A stretch of 64,000 nt of DNA from JAUVXJ01 sp964433755 (GTDB lineage Bacteria > Chloroflexota > Anaerolineae > UBA7937 > B3-Chlor): positions 1-64,000 of the forward strand of contig CAYSSR010000007.1 in NCBI GenBank assembly GCA_964433755.1, read 5' to 3'. Under the pieces are notes generated by a model. It ran no database searches. It worked only from the letters and a program-made list of their open reading frames with translations, and was not told where the DNA came from. A program made the translations under genes and the position numbers. Below, piece by piece: positions 8,162 to 17,886 of the stretch; positions within the stretch are counted from its first letter, which is position 1; each line of letters begins with the position of its first letter.

Positions 8162-9616
8162 CTACGATGGATTGGAGGAAGGATGGCTTATGGGAAACTC
8201 CGTGCGGAGTGCGGCGTCCACCTCTGGTGGCAGCCCCGGTGCCTGGTGCTCGCTTAGCAAGTGCTGGACTCGTGCTGAGGCTCGAGCTCGCGTGTCGTTC
8301 TTGCCCTCCTTCTCCCAGATCTGACGGTCCTTTCGGTCACCGAGCGGCGGCGAGAATAGCTCAGACCGCATGAACTCCACCGTGTGGTCGTCTATCAGGA
8401 AGCTGCCACGAGGGCCAACGCGGTCTATCGCCTCCACCGCCAGCGTGTCGTCAGTGACCTGGATCCCTCGCAGCACCCGCTTCGCCATACCCACGATCTC
8501 ATCGTCGACCACCGCCTGCTCCAACGAAGCAGCGTTCATGTTCGTGATCATGCTGACGGCGTGATGGATGTAGTTACACCCACCCATTGCGGCCAGGAGC
8601 AGGGTGACCATCTTCTCGTAACCTGCCTGCTGATCCGGCACTTTGCTGTCTGTCATACCGCCTGAGCCGTAGATGGGCACACCATAGAAATGGGCGAGCT
8701 GAGCCGCTGCTGCCTGCATCATTCCGAACTCGACAGCGCCCCCCAGGTAGGCGCCACTTCGCAGGTTGGCGACGCCAGGTATGTAGCCCGCGATGACGGG
8801 GGATCCCTCTCGTGCCAGTTGTGTGAGGACAATTCCGCTCAACTGCTCGGCGTTGAGCTGTACGAGAGTTCCCGCCAGGGTGACGGGAGCGCTGGAACCT
8901 GCCGTCGGTGCCGACGAAAGCACCACTGGAAGCCCCTGCCTCAACCAGTACAGTAGTATGTCGGTCACGCCCACGTCTAGCGCCAGAGGGCTTACCATCC
9001 AGCAGGCGATGCAGGAGATGAAGGGGCGGCCTCTCAGAGCTTCCATGGAACCAGCGATCTTCTCCCCCATCCCCAGCACCTGCCGTGCGCCTTCGACAGA
9101 ATCCACGCCGCCCATGACGTGCTTGGTCGTGTTGGTCACGCTGACGTAGAAGCGATTCACCGGAACGTCGGCCGTCGGTAGGTCAGTGGGGTAGACAGGG
9201 ACAACCAGGAAGTCCACGTGTTCCAGAGCGTCGGCCAACTGAACGAAGTCAGCAAGATCGCTCAGAGTCCCGGGCCTGACTGCGGTCGCACCGGGATCGA
9301 GCACCTGGGTCGGTGAACCGCCCGTACCCGCATATACCCGCTTGCCTTCCAGAAGAAGGTCGTGACCCTTGTCCCGCCCTGCCAGCAGAACCTCGGAGGG
9401 AGCCCGGGCCACTGCATCCTCCACCATGCCCCGTGGAATGTGTACACGGTCTCCGTCCACCGAGGCGCCGGCGGCGTGAAACAGGTCCAAGGCTTCCTGG
9501 TGTTGCACGTGGATGCCCGTCTTCTCCAGAACGGTTAACGACGCTTCGTGGATGCTACGGATCTGCTCTTCGGTCAGTGGCTCGTACTGCCCGCCGACGA
9601 AACCGCTTCTTGGCAT
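8162..9616 (-). CDS. MttB-superfamily (COG5598) corrinoid methyltransferase, paralogue 1
   Basis: 484 residues, full length for the trimethylamine methyltransferase (MttB) family. No internal amber codon, so it is a non-pyrrolysine homologue; characterised members of that group (MtgB, MtpB, MtcB) demethylate betaines, L-carnitine or proline betaine onto a corrinoid protein. Family hallmarks are LTEEQIRSIHEASLTVLEKTGI, YAGTGGSPTQVLDP, FISCIACWMVSPLAL, SSAPTAGSSAPVTLAGT, YGSGGMTDSKVPDQQAG and GPRGSFLIDDHTVEFMRSE. It has AGGAGGGATC before the ATG and starts 8 bases after paralogue 2. It is the last gene of the minus-strand locus and among the more divergent copies; its substrate is unknown. Confidence 0.92.
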   Translation of the reverse strand: MPRSGFVGGQYEPLTEEQIRSIHEASLTVLEKTGIHVQHQEALDLFHAAGASVDGDRVHIPRGMVEDAVARAPSEVLLAGRDKGHDLLLEGKRVYAGTGGSPTQVLDPGATAVRPGTLSDLADFVQLADALEHVDFLVVPVYPTDLPTADVPVNRFYVSVTNTTKHVMGGVDSVEGARQVLGMGEKIAGSMEALRGRPFISCIACWMVSPLALDVGVTDILLYWLRQGLPVVLSSAPTAGSSAPVTLAGTLVQLNAEQLSGIVLTQLAREGSPVIAGYIPGVANLRSGAYLGGAVEFGMMQAAAAQLAHFYGVPIYGSGGMTDSKVPDQQAGYEKMVTLLLAAMGGCNYIHHAVSMITNMNAASLEQAVVDDEIVGMAKRVLRGIQVTDDTLAVEAIDRVGPRGSFLIDDHTVEFMRSELFSPPLGDRKDRQIWEKEGKNDTRARASARVQHLLSEHQAPGLPPEVDAALRTEFPISHPSSNPS

Positions 9617-9624
9617 GATCCCTC

Positions 9625-11076
9625 CTAGCTGCCGGCCTCCTGCCGTTGCGAGAGTATCCGTGCAATCTCTTCCTCAGCGGCTTCTGGCAGTGGGGGGACC
9701 TCCTGGTCTTCCAGGATCCGTTTGGCCCGCTCGTTGGCGTGCGCCGTCAGGTCCTTCCTTCCACGCTCGACCCACTCTTCGTACCGCCGCCGATCGAGCA
9801 CTCGAGGCTGCCACTGCGCCCATCTCCAGTTCTCCAGCGTATGATCGTCGGTGAGGAAGCCTCCCCCAGGCCGGGCTCTGTCGATGGCATCCCGGGCGAG
9901 CGTCACTTCGTTGACCGGCACGCCGTCCAGGAGAAAGCGCACCTCGTCGATGATATCGTCGGCGATGACCAGCATCTCCATCGAAGATGTGTTCCCGTAC
10001 TCGATGTATCCCACGTCGTGCACCAGGTTACACCGAACCAGCAGCGCGATCATGATCGAATACGTGGCATCGATGCCCGCCTGGGCATCCACCGTCTTGC
10101 TGTCCGTTGCTCCCGCATAGCCCCACGAAGGCAGACCGTAATGCTCTGCGATGTCCGTCGAGGCTGCCATGCTCAACGACCACTCCGGGCTACCATAGCT
10201 CACGATCGTGGACTTCATGTCCATGGTGGACGCGTTCATGCCATATACGTAGGGTGAACCTCTTCGGACCAACTGCGTGAGCACCAGACCGACGAGACAC
10301 TCTGCATTCCCCAGCGCCAGCGCCCCTGCCATGGTGATCGGGCCACCTCCTCCGGTGTTGGTCGACGGAGGATAGCAGGCTGGGATTCCCTTCTCGGCAC
10401 AGAACAACAGCTTGTCTATCGATTCGTCAGGGAACAGCAGAGGAGAGATCGGCTGAGCATAGAGTAGGAGGAACGGTCTCTCGCGGAGCCGTTCCTCGCT
10501 CCCTGCGACGGCGCATGCAATAGAATAGATGTCCTCCATGTCCCTACGATCTTTGGCCGTATAGACGTTGGGCTTCACCGAGCCGCGGATCATGCCCACG
10601 AACCCGTGCACGTGTGTATCACTCGCCGGCACATCCGACGGCGTCGTCATGGACATCACGAAGTCGATCTGATCCAGACCATCACACAGACGAGCGATCC
10701 GCTCAGTATCATCGGTCATGGTGGCCCTCCGTTCACCTGTCTCCATGTCCACGGTGAACACGCAGTCCGAGCCAGCACCGAAGAAGACCTTGCCCGTCTC
10801 GAGAGGCATGACCATCTCACCCAGGCGGTTGCACATGGGAATACGCGAGGGAGCGCTGGCTATAGCCTCTGTGACCAGATGCGGCGGAACCTTGAGTCGG
10901 CCCCCATCTTCCCACGCCCCTGCCTCTAGCAGAATACTTCTCGCCTTCTCGCTCTGCATCACAATTCCCGTTTGGGACAGAATGTCGAGGCTTGCATTGT
11001 GGATCTCCAGGATCTGCTCGTCGGATATGGTGCGCAGCCTCGGCCGCAGCGTTGCCACCTGTGTCCGTCCAGTCAT
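9625..11076 (-). CDS. MttB-superfamily corrinoid methyltransferase, paralogue 2
   Basis: 483-residue TIM-barrel methyltransferase without an in-frame amber codon. Hallmarks are ISDEQILEIHNASLDILSQTGI, FFGAGSDCVFTVD, MSMTTPSDVPASDTHVHGF, STNTGGGGPITMAGALALGNAECLVGLVL, GLPSWGYAGATDSKTVDAQAGID and GGGFLTDDHTLENWR. The ribosome binding site is GGAGGGAAAAC. Its stop overlaps the Shine-Dalgarno of paralogue 1, so the two are tightly coupled. The methylated substrate cannot be assigned; it is probably a quaternary amine given the family. Confidence 0.92.
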   Translation of the reverse strand: MTGRTQVATLRPRLRTISDEQILEIHNASLDILSQTGIVMQSEKARSILLEAGAWEDGGRLKVPPHLVTEAIASAPSRIPMCNRLGEMVMPLETGKVFFGAGSDCVFTVDMETGERRATMTDDTERIARLCDGLDQIDFVMSMTTPSDVPASDTHVHGFVGMIRGSVKPNVYTAKDRRDMEDIYSIACAVAGSEERLRERPFLLLYAQPISPLLFPDESIDKLLFCAEKGIPACYPPSTNTGGGGPITMAGALALGNAECLVGLVLTQLVRRGSPYVYGMNASTMDMKSTIVSYGSPEWSLSMAASTDIAEHYGLPSWGYAGATDSKTVDAQAGIDATYSIMIALLVRCNLVHDVGYIEYGNTSSMEMLVIADDIIDEVRFLLDGVPVNEVTLARDAIDRARPGGGFLTDDHTLENWRWAQWQPRVLDRRRYEEWVERGRKDLTAHANERAKRILEDQEVPPLPEAAEEEIARILSQRQEAGS

Positions 11077-11266
11077 GTTTTCCCTCCTTGGCTATCAGTT
11101 GGTTCGCGCGAGATCTTCCGAACTGAGTGCGTGATGCTCGTCGTGCACACCGGGATCCCCGCGTCAAGGCCCGCATACGAGCAGGACGCTGTTGTCTCGT
11201 CTTCGTGAACGTCGTATGCGCCGCTCCTGAAATCGAACGCAGTCATTGTGGATTGGGAGCTCTCCC

Positions 11267-12139
11267 TCAGGATCCCTGCTCTGCCCTCATTCTCTGACGG
11301 TAGGCCCCTATGTACCTGGTCGCGAACTCGTCCCGTCCCAACAGGAGGTCTGCTGCGACCACAGCGGAGCGTGTCTTGGCTGCGTCCACGATGGGGCAGT
11401 TGACACCGGCTTGGATAGCGAGAACCAGGAAGGCCTGGTCGACTGTCCTACGATCGGGCAGCCCGAAGGAGGTGTTGCTGGCCCCCAGTGTGATATTGAC
11501 GCCTAGACCCTCCTTAACTCGTCGAACAGTCTCCAGAGTGACGTGCGCCACGCCCTCATCGGCGGCGACCGCCATCGCCAGACAGTCTATGACCACGTTG
11601 GCGCGCGGGATGCCCAGCCTCTCAGCTTCCTCAACGATCTTGCTCGCGATCTCGAAACGCCGCTCCGCCGAAGGTGGAATACCCTCATCATCCATACAAA
11701 GGCCGATCACGGCTGTGTCGTATTCCTTGACCAGAGGCAGCACCTCGGCGAGGCGCGCCGTCTCCCCATTGACGGAGTTGACCAACGGTACGCCGTCGGG
11801 GACCTCTCGTCGGTACAGACTCAACGTCTCCGAGAGGGCCTTTGCACTGGAGGTGTCGAAGGCCAGCGGTACTTCCACCGCCTCCAAGGCGGTGCGCACA
11901 GCTTGTGGGAGGAGCTCCGCCTCGTTCACACCTTCCGCCCCCACATTGATGTCCAGAATGTCCGCTCCGGCCTGCACCTGGGCAATGGCCTCTCGCCTGA
12001 CCACGCTCAGATCTCCGTTCCGAAGTGTTTCGGCCAGTCGCTTCCGTCCCGTCGGATTGATCCGCTCGCCGATGAGCACCGTCGGTCGGTCGGGACCAAC
12101 AGTCACCGTCTGCTGTGCGCTCTTCAGTACTGTCTCCAC
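11267..12139 (-). CDS. methyltetrahydrofolate:corrinoid methyltransferase-like protein
   Basis: 290 residues of the dihydropteroate-synthase-fold methyltransferase family (AcsE, MtgA, MtrH and the MetH folate domain). Pterin-binding motifs are IGERINPTGRKRLAE near the start, AGADILDINVGAEGVNE and LAFDTSSAKAL, then ANVVIDCLAM and NITLGASNTSFGLPDR. In characterised betaine systems such an enzyme (MtgA) moves the methyl group from the methylated corrinoid protein to tetrahydrofolate. A GTG start at 12139 is preferred because TAGGAGGAAAC precedes it; an ATG at 12166 is the alternative. It lies between MttB paralogues 2 and 3. Confidence 0.88.
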   Translation of the reverse strand: METVLKSAQQTVTVGPDRPTVLIGERINPTGRKRLAETLRNGDLSVVRREAIAQVQAGADILDINVGAEGVNEAELLPQAVRTALEAVEVPLAFDTSSAKALSETLSLYRREVPDGVPLVNSVNGETARLAEVLPLVKEYDTAVIGLCMDDEGIPPSAERRFEIASKIVEEAERLGIPRANVVIDCLAMAVAADEGVAHVTLETVRRVKEGLGVNITLGASNTSFGLPDRRTVDQAFLVLAIQAGVNCPIVDAAKTRSAVVAADLLLGRDEFATRYIGAYRQRMRAEQGS

Positions 12140-12196
12140 GTTTCCTCCTATGGTGTGTTCGCGCATCGCGGAGGATCCCCACGCGGGCCACGCATG

Positions 12197-13609
12197 CTAT
12201 GCCCCTGGCTCTCCCAGGATGTGCTCGATCTCGGCAACAACAGCGTCAGTCAGAGGCTTCGCGCGGTGGGTCTCCATCAGTTCGACAGTGCGCTCCCGCA
12301 ACCGGTCGCCCAGACTCCTACTCCCGTCACGAGCCCATTCCTTGGCGCTTCGCCGTTCCCAAAGGCCAGGCTGCCAGAACTCACGGAAGTGATCGCGGGT
12401 ATGCGGGCGTGTCAGGAAGTTGCCGCCGGGCCCCACCTCGTGAATCTCCTCCAAGGCCAGCGTCTCCGGATTTACTTCGATGCCCTCCATGAAGCGCCTC
12501 ATCATCGAGATGAGCTCGGCGGTCAGAACGATCATCTCAGGCGAGGTAGTGAGCCCCGATTCCAGATAGCCAACGTCGTGGACCAGATTCGGCGCGGCCA
12601 GCAGGGCGACCAGCACCGAGTAGGCTGCATCTGCCGCCGCCTGCTGATCCATGATGCAGCTGTCGGAGTGACCCGCATAGCCCCACGTCGGGAGCCCGTA
12701 GAAGCGTCCCATGTCGCACACCGACACGCGGGCCAACTGTATTTCGGGCGCGCCATAGACGGGAATGGCAGTCCTCATATCCATGTGGTGTAATCCGCTT
12801 CCATACACGAACGGAGACTGCGGTCGCCTCAACTGGTGTACGACCAATCCACTCAGGATCTCGGCGTTCCCCAGAGCCAGGCCACCAGCGAAGGTGATCG
12901 GGCCTGTAGCTCCCATCATCGGCGCTGGCGAATGCACAACAGGAAGCCCCTGCTCCGCCATGTAGAGCAGTTTCTCGATGGCCGTGTCGCTATGCTGCAG
13001 AGGTGACGTCGGTTCCGAATAGAGGAGTATCGTGGGATTCATGCGCAGGGCCTCCAGCCCATCCGCGCAGGCCGAAGCCGCCGCCACTATGGCCTCACAA
13101 TCGGCACGATCATCGCAAACGAACACTATGGGCTTCGTCGTGTGCTGTATCATCAGGGCAAACTGCCGCCGGTAGGGGCTATCTGTACCCAGATCGGACG
13201 GGAGTCCCATCGACATCACGAAGTCCAATTCCGGCAGGGCGTCCACCACGCGGACACAGTCCACGATATCCCGCACGGTGAAAGGTCGCCGTCGACCGTC
13301 ACGAGGATCGAGGTAGTTGGGACAATCAGAGCCGGGTCCGAAGTTGACAGAGCGGCCCGACAGATGCACCACCGCGCGAGCACCGTCCCGCTCACTGAGG
13401 GTGATCTGGGACGGCGCCTGTCCCACCGCCCACTCCACCAGACCCGCTGGGAAGCGAACGAGGTTGTCGTCAGTGATCAGTGCGTCGGTCTCCCTCAGCA
13501 GTGAGAGAGCCTCGTCGTGGAAGACGCGCACTCCGGTGCGCCGGAGTATCTCCAGCGAGGCATGGTGGATGGTCTCGCATTCCTCACGGTTGAGAACAGA
13601 CAGGTGCAT
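12197..13609 (-). CDS. MttB-superfamily corrinoid methyltransferase, paralogue 3
   Basis: 470 residues, non-pyrrolysine MttB homologue. It closely resembles paralogue 5 along its length: both have LSGLVVHQL, GLHHMDM, a GLPTWG segment, HDVGYLESGLTT, EMIVL and VGPGG-FL, so the pair probably arose by duplication within this locus. ATG 13609 follows AAAGAGG; an upstream GTG at 13627 has no good ribosome binding site. The methyltetrahydrofolate methyltransferase lies downstream and the zinc dehydrogenase upstream. Confidence 0.92.
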   Translation of the reverse strand: MHLSVLNREECETIHHASLEILRRTGVRVFHDEALSLLRETDALITDDNLVRFPAGLVEWAVGQAPSQITLSERDGARAVVHLSGRSVNFGPGSDCPNYLDPRDGRRRPFTVRDIVDCVRVVDALPELDFVMSMGLPSDLGTDSPYRRQFALMIQHTTKPIVFVCDDRADCEAIVAAASACADGLEALRMNPTILLYSEPTSPLQHSDTAIEKLLYMAEQGLPVVHSPAPMMGATGPITFAGGLALGNAEILSGLVVHQLRRPQSPFVYGSGLHHMDMRTAIPVYGAPEIQLARVSVCDMGRFYGLPTWGYAGHSDSCIMDQQAAADAAYSVLVALLAAPNLVHDVGYLESGLTTSPEMIVLTAELISMMRRFMEGIEVNPETLALEEIHEVGPGGNFLTRPHTRDHFREFWQPGLWERRSAKEWARDGSRSLGDRLRERTVELMETHRAKPLTDAVVAEIEHILGEPGA

Positions 13610-13723
13610 CGAAGGAACCTCTTTCACGTCCTGCTAGCGTTCCCTGGTTTGTGCGAACGGGCCCGCGATGGTCCGGGGGTAAAGCCCTCGTGTTCCAGAC
13701 CGTTGTGGGTGCCCAAACCCTGC

Positions 13724-14752
13724 TCATGGCAGAATCACTGTACGGATCGGTGCCCGGCCCACCTCGAGTCGGTCGAGAACCTCGTTGATGGGGTCGGCCT
13801 CCAAAGGCACTGTCCCTCCTATCACTTTCGACAGGCTAAGGTCTCCGCGACGCGCCAACTCGATGAGCAATGGGATCTCCTGGGCGAGGTGATCTGCGGA
13901 TCCTACGATCTGCGCTTCCTTGAGCAAGAGATCTTTGTACGGCGAGAGCGCCACGCGTTGGTCACCGATACCCACCATCACCGCCCGCCCGAACACGGCC
14001 AGCGATTGCACTGCTTGCTGGACTGTGACTGGCAGTCCCACCAGCTCCAGGGCCACGTCCACACCCTTGCCGCCGGTCAAGGAGAGGAGCTCTGCCACCG
14101 GGTCCCCAGATGCGGCGTCCACAGGGAGAGCTCCAAGCTCTTCGGCAACCTCCAGCTTGTCCCCATCTACGTCAACGGCGTAGACGTCGAGTGCTCCCAT
14201 AGCTACCGCCAACTGCACGGCGGACATCCCCAAACCGCCGACACCGAAGACCGCCAGCGACTCCCCCGGTCTCAGCGCCGCTTTCCGCAAGGCATGGAAC
14301 GACGTCGCGGAAGAACACATCAGCACGGCTCCTTCTTCGAAACTCAGTTCCTCGGGCAAAGGGAAGACGTTGCGGCCTGGCACGCTGATGAACTCGGCGT
14401 ATCCTCCATCCCGGTGCTTGCCGATCATGGCTCCGGAGCTACAGAACTGCTCGTTTCCACTACTGCAATAGTAGCATGCCCCACAGGTCACCAGATAGTG
14501 GATACATACGCGATCACCTTCTTCCACGTTGGTCACCTGCGAGCCCGTCCCCTCGACCAGGCCAGCCACCTCGTGGCCCAGCGTCAAGGGCAGAGAAGCG
14601 ATGGGCGAGACGCCGGCTCGGTAGTGCGCGTCAGAATGGCAGATGCCGCAAGCCTTGACGCGAACGAGTACGTCCCGCTCACCGATATCGGGTTTGGGAA
14701 GCTCCTGTGCCTGAAGTGGCTTCTCGGTTTCGACCAAGCGAACCGCTTTCAT
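13724..14752 (-). CDS. zinc-dependent alcohol dehydrogenase family protein
   Basis: 342-residue medium-chain dehydrogenase. Catalytic zinc ligands are in CGICHSD (Cys38) and LGHE (His60). The structural zinc cluster is complete (Cys90, Cys93, Cys96, Cys104). The nucleotide-binding motif is FGVGGLGMSAVQLA, with an acidic residue at the end of the next strand (VYAVDVD), suggesting NAD preference. Members oxidise alcohols, threonine or polyols; the substrate is not predictable. It sits between MttB paralogues 3 and 4 in the same direction, so it may act on a hydroxylated skeleton left after demethylation; that is inference. Confidence 0.9.
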   Translation of the reverse strand: MKAVRLVETEKPLQAQELPKPDIGERDVLVRVKACGICHSDAHYRAGVSPIASLPLTLGHEVAGLVEGTGSQVTNVEEGDRVCIHYLVTCGACYYCSSGNEQFCSSGAMIGKHRDGGYAEFISVPGRNVFPLPEELSFEEGAVLMCSSATSFHALRKAALRPGESLAVFGVGGLGMSAVQLAVAMGALDVYAVDVDGDKLEVAEELGALPVDAASGDPVAELLSLTGGKGVDVALELVGLPVTVQQAVQSLAVFGRAVMVGIGDQRVALSPYKDLLLKEAQIVGSADHLAQEIPLLIELARRGDLSLSKVIGGTVPLEADPINEVLDRLEVGRAPIRTVILP

Positions 14753-14794
14753 CGTCCCCCTACCATCTGGGATCTACCGTTGCTCGCCGTGACG

Positions 14795-16270
14795 CTACGA
14801 GGTGTCATTCCTCGCCCCTCGCTTTTTTTCACGACTCTCGGCCACCTCCAAGATGGAGTCGATGTCCTCTTGCACCCCATCGGGCAGCGCTGGAGGTCGG
14901 TGCTCCGTGACGATCTTCCTCAGTCGCTTCTGGATGCGACTATGCATGGTGGGAGATCCTGCCAGTTGCCAGCCATCCCAAGCGTCCCGATCCATGAGTG
15001 TGGGAGCCCAGATCTCGTCCCGACATCGACTGGCCGTCTCTTCCTCAGCCAAGAAATGCCCAGCCGGACCTACCCTGTCGATGAGGTCGAGCATCAGAGA
15101 ATCGTCGTCTACCACAATTCCCCGCATGATACGTCTGACCATGCCAACGATCTCGTCGGTCATCACCAGCATCTCCAGAGATCCGATATCGGCGCAATCG
15201 AGGAAACCCACGTCGTGGACCAGTGTGGCCCCGCTCAGAGCAGAGAGCACCACTTGCATGGTACTCTCTATCGCTGCCTGTAGATCCAGGGTTTTGGCTT
15301 CAGAGGCACCCGCAGTGCCCATGAAAGGAAGACCGAGATATCGACACACGTCTGACAGAGCGGCGCTGAAGAGACTCATCTCGGGAGCGCCGTAGCATGG
15401 CCGTCCCGTCCGTAGATCCATCGGTTGAGGCACGGCGCCGATGCACACCGGTGAGCCATGCTTTCTGAGCTGGATCATCGCCAGGCCGCTCAACATCCCG
15501 GCCAAGCTGATGACCAGCGTCCCCGCTGCGGTGACCGGGGCTGTAGCGCCGGCGCTGCCGCCACCCAGGTAGACTATGGGCACACCGTGGTCGGCAGCCC
15601 AGAACACATTCGCTACATCCTCCTCTGTGTGCACAAGGGGCGGCTGGAAGGTGGAGAAGAACGCGAAGAAGGGTCTCGAGCGGAGCTCATCTTCCCCGCC
15701 CGCAACCGTCTTGGCGATCTCGTAGATGTCCAAGACATTGTCGAGGGAGAAACCCCAGGGCAGCACTGGCTTACCCGTATTCGCAATCATCTCGGCGAAT
15801 TCGTAGACCGGCGCCAATGTTGGGGTGACGTCGCCGATCAAACCCAAGGACATCACGTAGTCGATGTTGTCCAGCGCATCGCACACTCGCGCCGTGAGCG
15901 CCGCATCGCCCCGCCGTGTCTTGCGCCGGTCGCCCGTGTCTGGGTCTACGAAGTAGGTGCAGGTAGGGCCGGGGCCAAAGTGCACCCGATCGGGGACCAC
16001 CTGGAGGGAGTGCTCCCCCGTACGACCCCACAAGGTGAAGGAGCGAGGATTCGCTGCGATGGCGTCCTGAATCACGGAGGGCGGAATACGAACCCGTGAG
16101 CCGTCCACATGGGCGCCCGCATCGGCCAGCAGATCTCGAGCCTCGCCGTTGTGAACGTGGACGCCGGTACGGTTCAGACACTCGAGAGTCGCTCGGAAGA
16201 GTCTCTCGATCTGCCCATCCGACAGTACGCGGAACTGTGGTGTTTGATGGGCATGGTAATTGGCGTCCAT
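14795..16270 (-). CDS. MttB-superfamily corrinoid methyltransferase, paralogue 4
   Basis: 491 residues. Family hallmarks are LSDGQIERLFRATLECLNRTGV, HFGPGPTCTYFVDPDTGDRR, MSLGLIGDV, STFQPPLVHTEEDVANVFWAADHGVPI, GGSAGATAPVTAAGTLVISLAGMLSGLAMIQL, GTAGASEAKTLDLQAAIES and GHFLAEEETASRCRDE. No amber codon. The ATG at 16270 follows GGGAGGGGG and matches the family start; the much longer in-frame extension upstream overlaps paralogue 5 and does not look coding. The usual TDSK segment reads SEAK here, so it is a distinct branch. Confidence 0.91.
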   Translation of the reverse strand: MDANYHAHQTPQFRVLSDGQIERLFRATLECLNRTGVHVHNGEARDLLADAGAHVDGSRVRIPPSVIQDAIAANPRSFTLWGRTGEHSLQVVPDRVHFGPGPTCTYFVDPDTGDRRKTRRGDAALTARVCDALDNIDYVMSLGLIGDVTPTLAPVYEFAEMIANTGKPVLPWGFSLDNVLDIYEIAKTVAGGEDELRSRPFFAFFSTFQPPLVHTEEDVANVFWAADHGVPIVYLGGGSAGATAPVTAAGTLVISLAGMLSGLAMIQLRKHGSPVCIGAVPQPMDLRTGRPCYGAPEMSLFSAALSDVCRYLGLPFMGTAGASEAKTLDLQAAIESTMQVVLSALSGATLVHDVGFLDCADIGSLEMLVMTDEIVGMVRRIMRGIVVDDDSLMLDLIDRVGPAGHFLAEEETASRCRDEIWAPTLMDRDAWDGWQLAGSPTMHSRIQKRLRKIVTEHRPPALPDGVQEDIDSILEVAESREKKRGARNDTS

Positions 16271-16293
16271 AGTCCCCCTCCCACTAGTCCACA

Positions 16294-17736
16294 CTATCGA
16301 GGCGCGCTGGCCAGCACCTCTTGAATCCCGTCCTTCTGCGCTGGCTGGAGAGGCTTCGGTTGATGCCCCTCTATGATCTCCATGACTCTGGCGTTGAGTC
16401 GCTGGCTGAGAGTGGTGCCACCAGCTTTCTCCCACTTGCCGCGCCTGTTGCGATCCATGAGGCTCGGCAGCCAGTACTGGCGATACCGATTCAGAGTCTC
16501 TTTGGTGTTCAGGAAATGACCCCCGGGGCCAACTCGGTGCAGTTCGTCGATGAGCAGGGTGTCGTCGCTGACCTCGATCCCCTTCATCACGTGATCGGTC
16601 ATGGCTACCAACTCGTCGTTCAAGACGATCATCTCGAAACAGGTGGTGAGACCGCTCTCCAAGTAGCCTACATCGTGCGCGAGGTTGTTGCCGCTCAGCC
16701 TGGCCATGAGTACGTGCAGAGTAGCTTCGACGGCGGCCTGTTCGTCCATGACCTTCGAATCGGAGCACGCTCCGTGTCCCCACGTGGGCAAACCATACCA
16801 GCGGCCCAACCGACCGACGGCGGTCTTGGTAAGCTGGAACTCCGGGGACCCGTAGGAAATCTGTCCCACGGCCATATCCATGTGGTGCAAGCCAGCGCCG
16901 AAGACAAAAGGCGCACCTGGTTGCGTGAGTTGATGGACCACCAGCCCGCTGAGGATCTCAGCCAGCGACATGACCAGGCCCCCGGCCATGGTGATCGGTG
17001 CGGTGCCGCCCATCAGAGTTCCTGGTGAGTAGACTACGGGCAATCCGTATTCGGCCACCAACAGCAGCTTGTCGATGGATGACTCCGGTTGCTGGAGTGG
17101 AGAGCTAGGCTCGGCGTAGAGTAGGATATGCTGTTGCTCCACCAGAGCATCGTGGCTGCCAGCGACCGCTGCCGCCATGTCGATCGCTCGCTGGCAACTG
17201 GCTAGGTCGTCGGTGACGAAGACGATGGGCTTGGTGGTGTGCTCGAGCATCAGAGCCATCTGGGTGTCGTAGGCCACAGCGGTGTCGACGTCAGAGGGGA
17301 TACCCATGGACATCACGAAGCTGATGTTGGGCAAGGCATCGCAGAGATGATACCCCTCGATGAGATCCTGCTGCGTGAATCTACGGTGTTCTTCCGTGCG
17401 AGGGTCGATGAGGAAGTGACAATCGGAGCCCGTTCCGAAGTACACGTTCGAGTCTTGCAGGTACATGGCCGGCTCGCCATCGCGGTCGCACATTACGATG
17501 CGCTCTGGTGCAGAAGCGATAGCATCCTCGACCATCGAGGCGGGCAGCTTGACCAGGTTGCCGTCGGAGATGAACGCGCCAGCGTCCGCGAACAACTCGA
17601 GAGCGCCCTGGTGGAAGAACCGGACGCCTGTCCTGCGGAGCACCTCGAGAGCAGCGAAGTGAAGACTCTGGAGTTGCGTATCAGATAGAAGGGTGGCTTG
17701 CAGCCCATTACTGATGACGGAATTGAATGCCTTCAC
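16294..17736 (-). CDS. MttB-superfamily corrinoid methyltransferase, paralogue 5
   Basis: 480 residues, the close relative of paralogue 3 (shared LSGLVVHQL, GLHHMDM, HDVGYLESGLTT, VGPGGHFL). The GTG start at 17736 is chosen because AAAGGAGAAA stands eight bases upstream and the encoded protein starts at the family's usual point; longer in-frame starts extend into non-conserved sequence. It lies directly downstream of corrinoid protein A (17887-18531), the most likely cognate methyl carrier. No amber codon. Confidence 0.91.
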   Translation of the reverse strand: MKAFNSVISNGLQATLLSDTQLQSLHFAALEVLRRTGVRFFHQGALELFADAGAFISDGNLVKLPASMVEDAIASAPERIVMCDRDGEPAMYLQDSNVYFGTGSDCHFLIDPRTEEHRRFTQQDLIEGYHLCDALPNISFVMSMGIPSDVDTAVAYDTQMALMLEHTTKPIVFVTDDLASCQRAIDMAAAVAGSHDALVEQQHILLYAEPSSPLQQPESSIDKLLLVAEYGLPVVYSPGTLMGGTAPITMAGGLVMSLAEILSGLVVHQLTQPGAPFVFGAGLHHMDMAVGQISYGSPEFQLTKTAVGRLGRWYGLPTWGHGACSDSKVMDEQAAVEATLHVLMARLSGNNLAHDVGYLESGLTTCFEMIVLNDELVAMTDHVMKGIEVSDDTLLIDELHRVGPGGHFLNTKETLNRYRQYWLPSLMDRNRRGKWEKAGGTTLSQRLNARVMEIIEGHQPKPLQPAQKDGIQEVLASAPR

Positions 17737-17886
17737 GGCCGAGTTTCTCCTTTCGATCCTATGTCTGGCGCTCCCCCATACGTGAGGCCAACCTGTCGCA
17801 CTAGCGTCGTTGACTAGAACACGGCGTTTCTTGATAGCCGGTAGCGCCGATTCACCGACCGGGCTGTATCGTGAGAACGGCATGCA

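Noticed and set aside
16271..16783. 170-residue N-terminal extension of MttB paralogue 4
   Set aside because: It overlaps paralogue 5 in another frame, has low-complexity Arg/Ser/His-rich composition, and the family start with a good ribosome binding site is at 16270.
8162..17736. Pyrrolysine-containing MttB (in-frame amber read-through)
   Set aside because: All five frames run full family length without an internal TAG, and no pyrrolysine genes (pylTSBCD) were seen, so these are non-pyrrolysine homologues.
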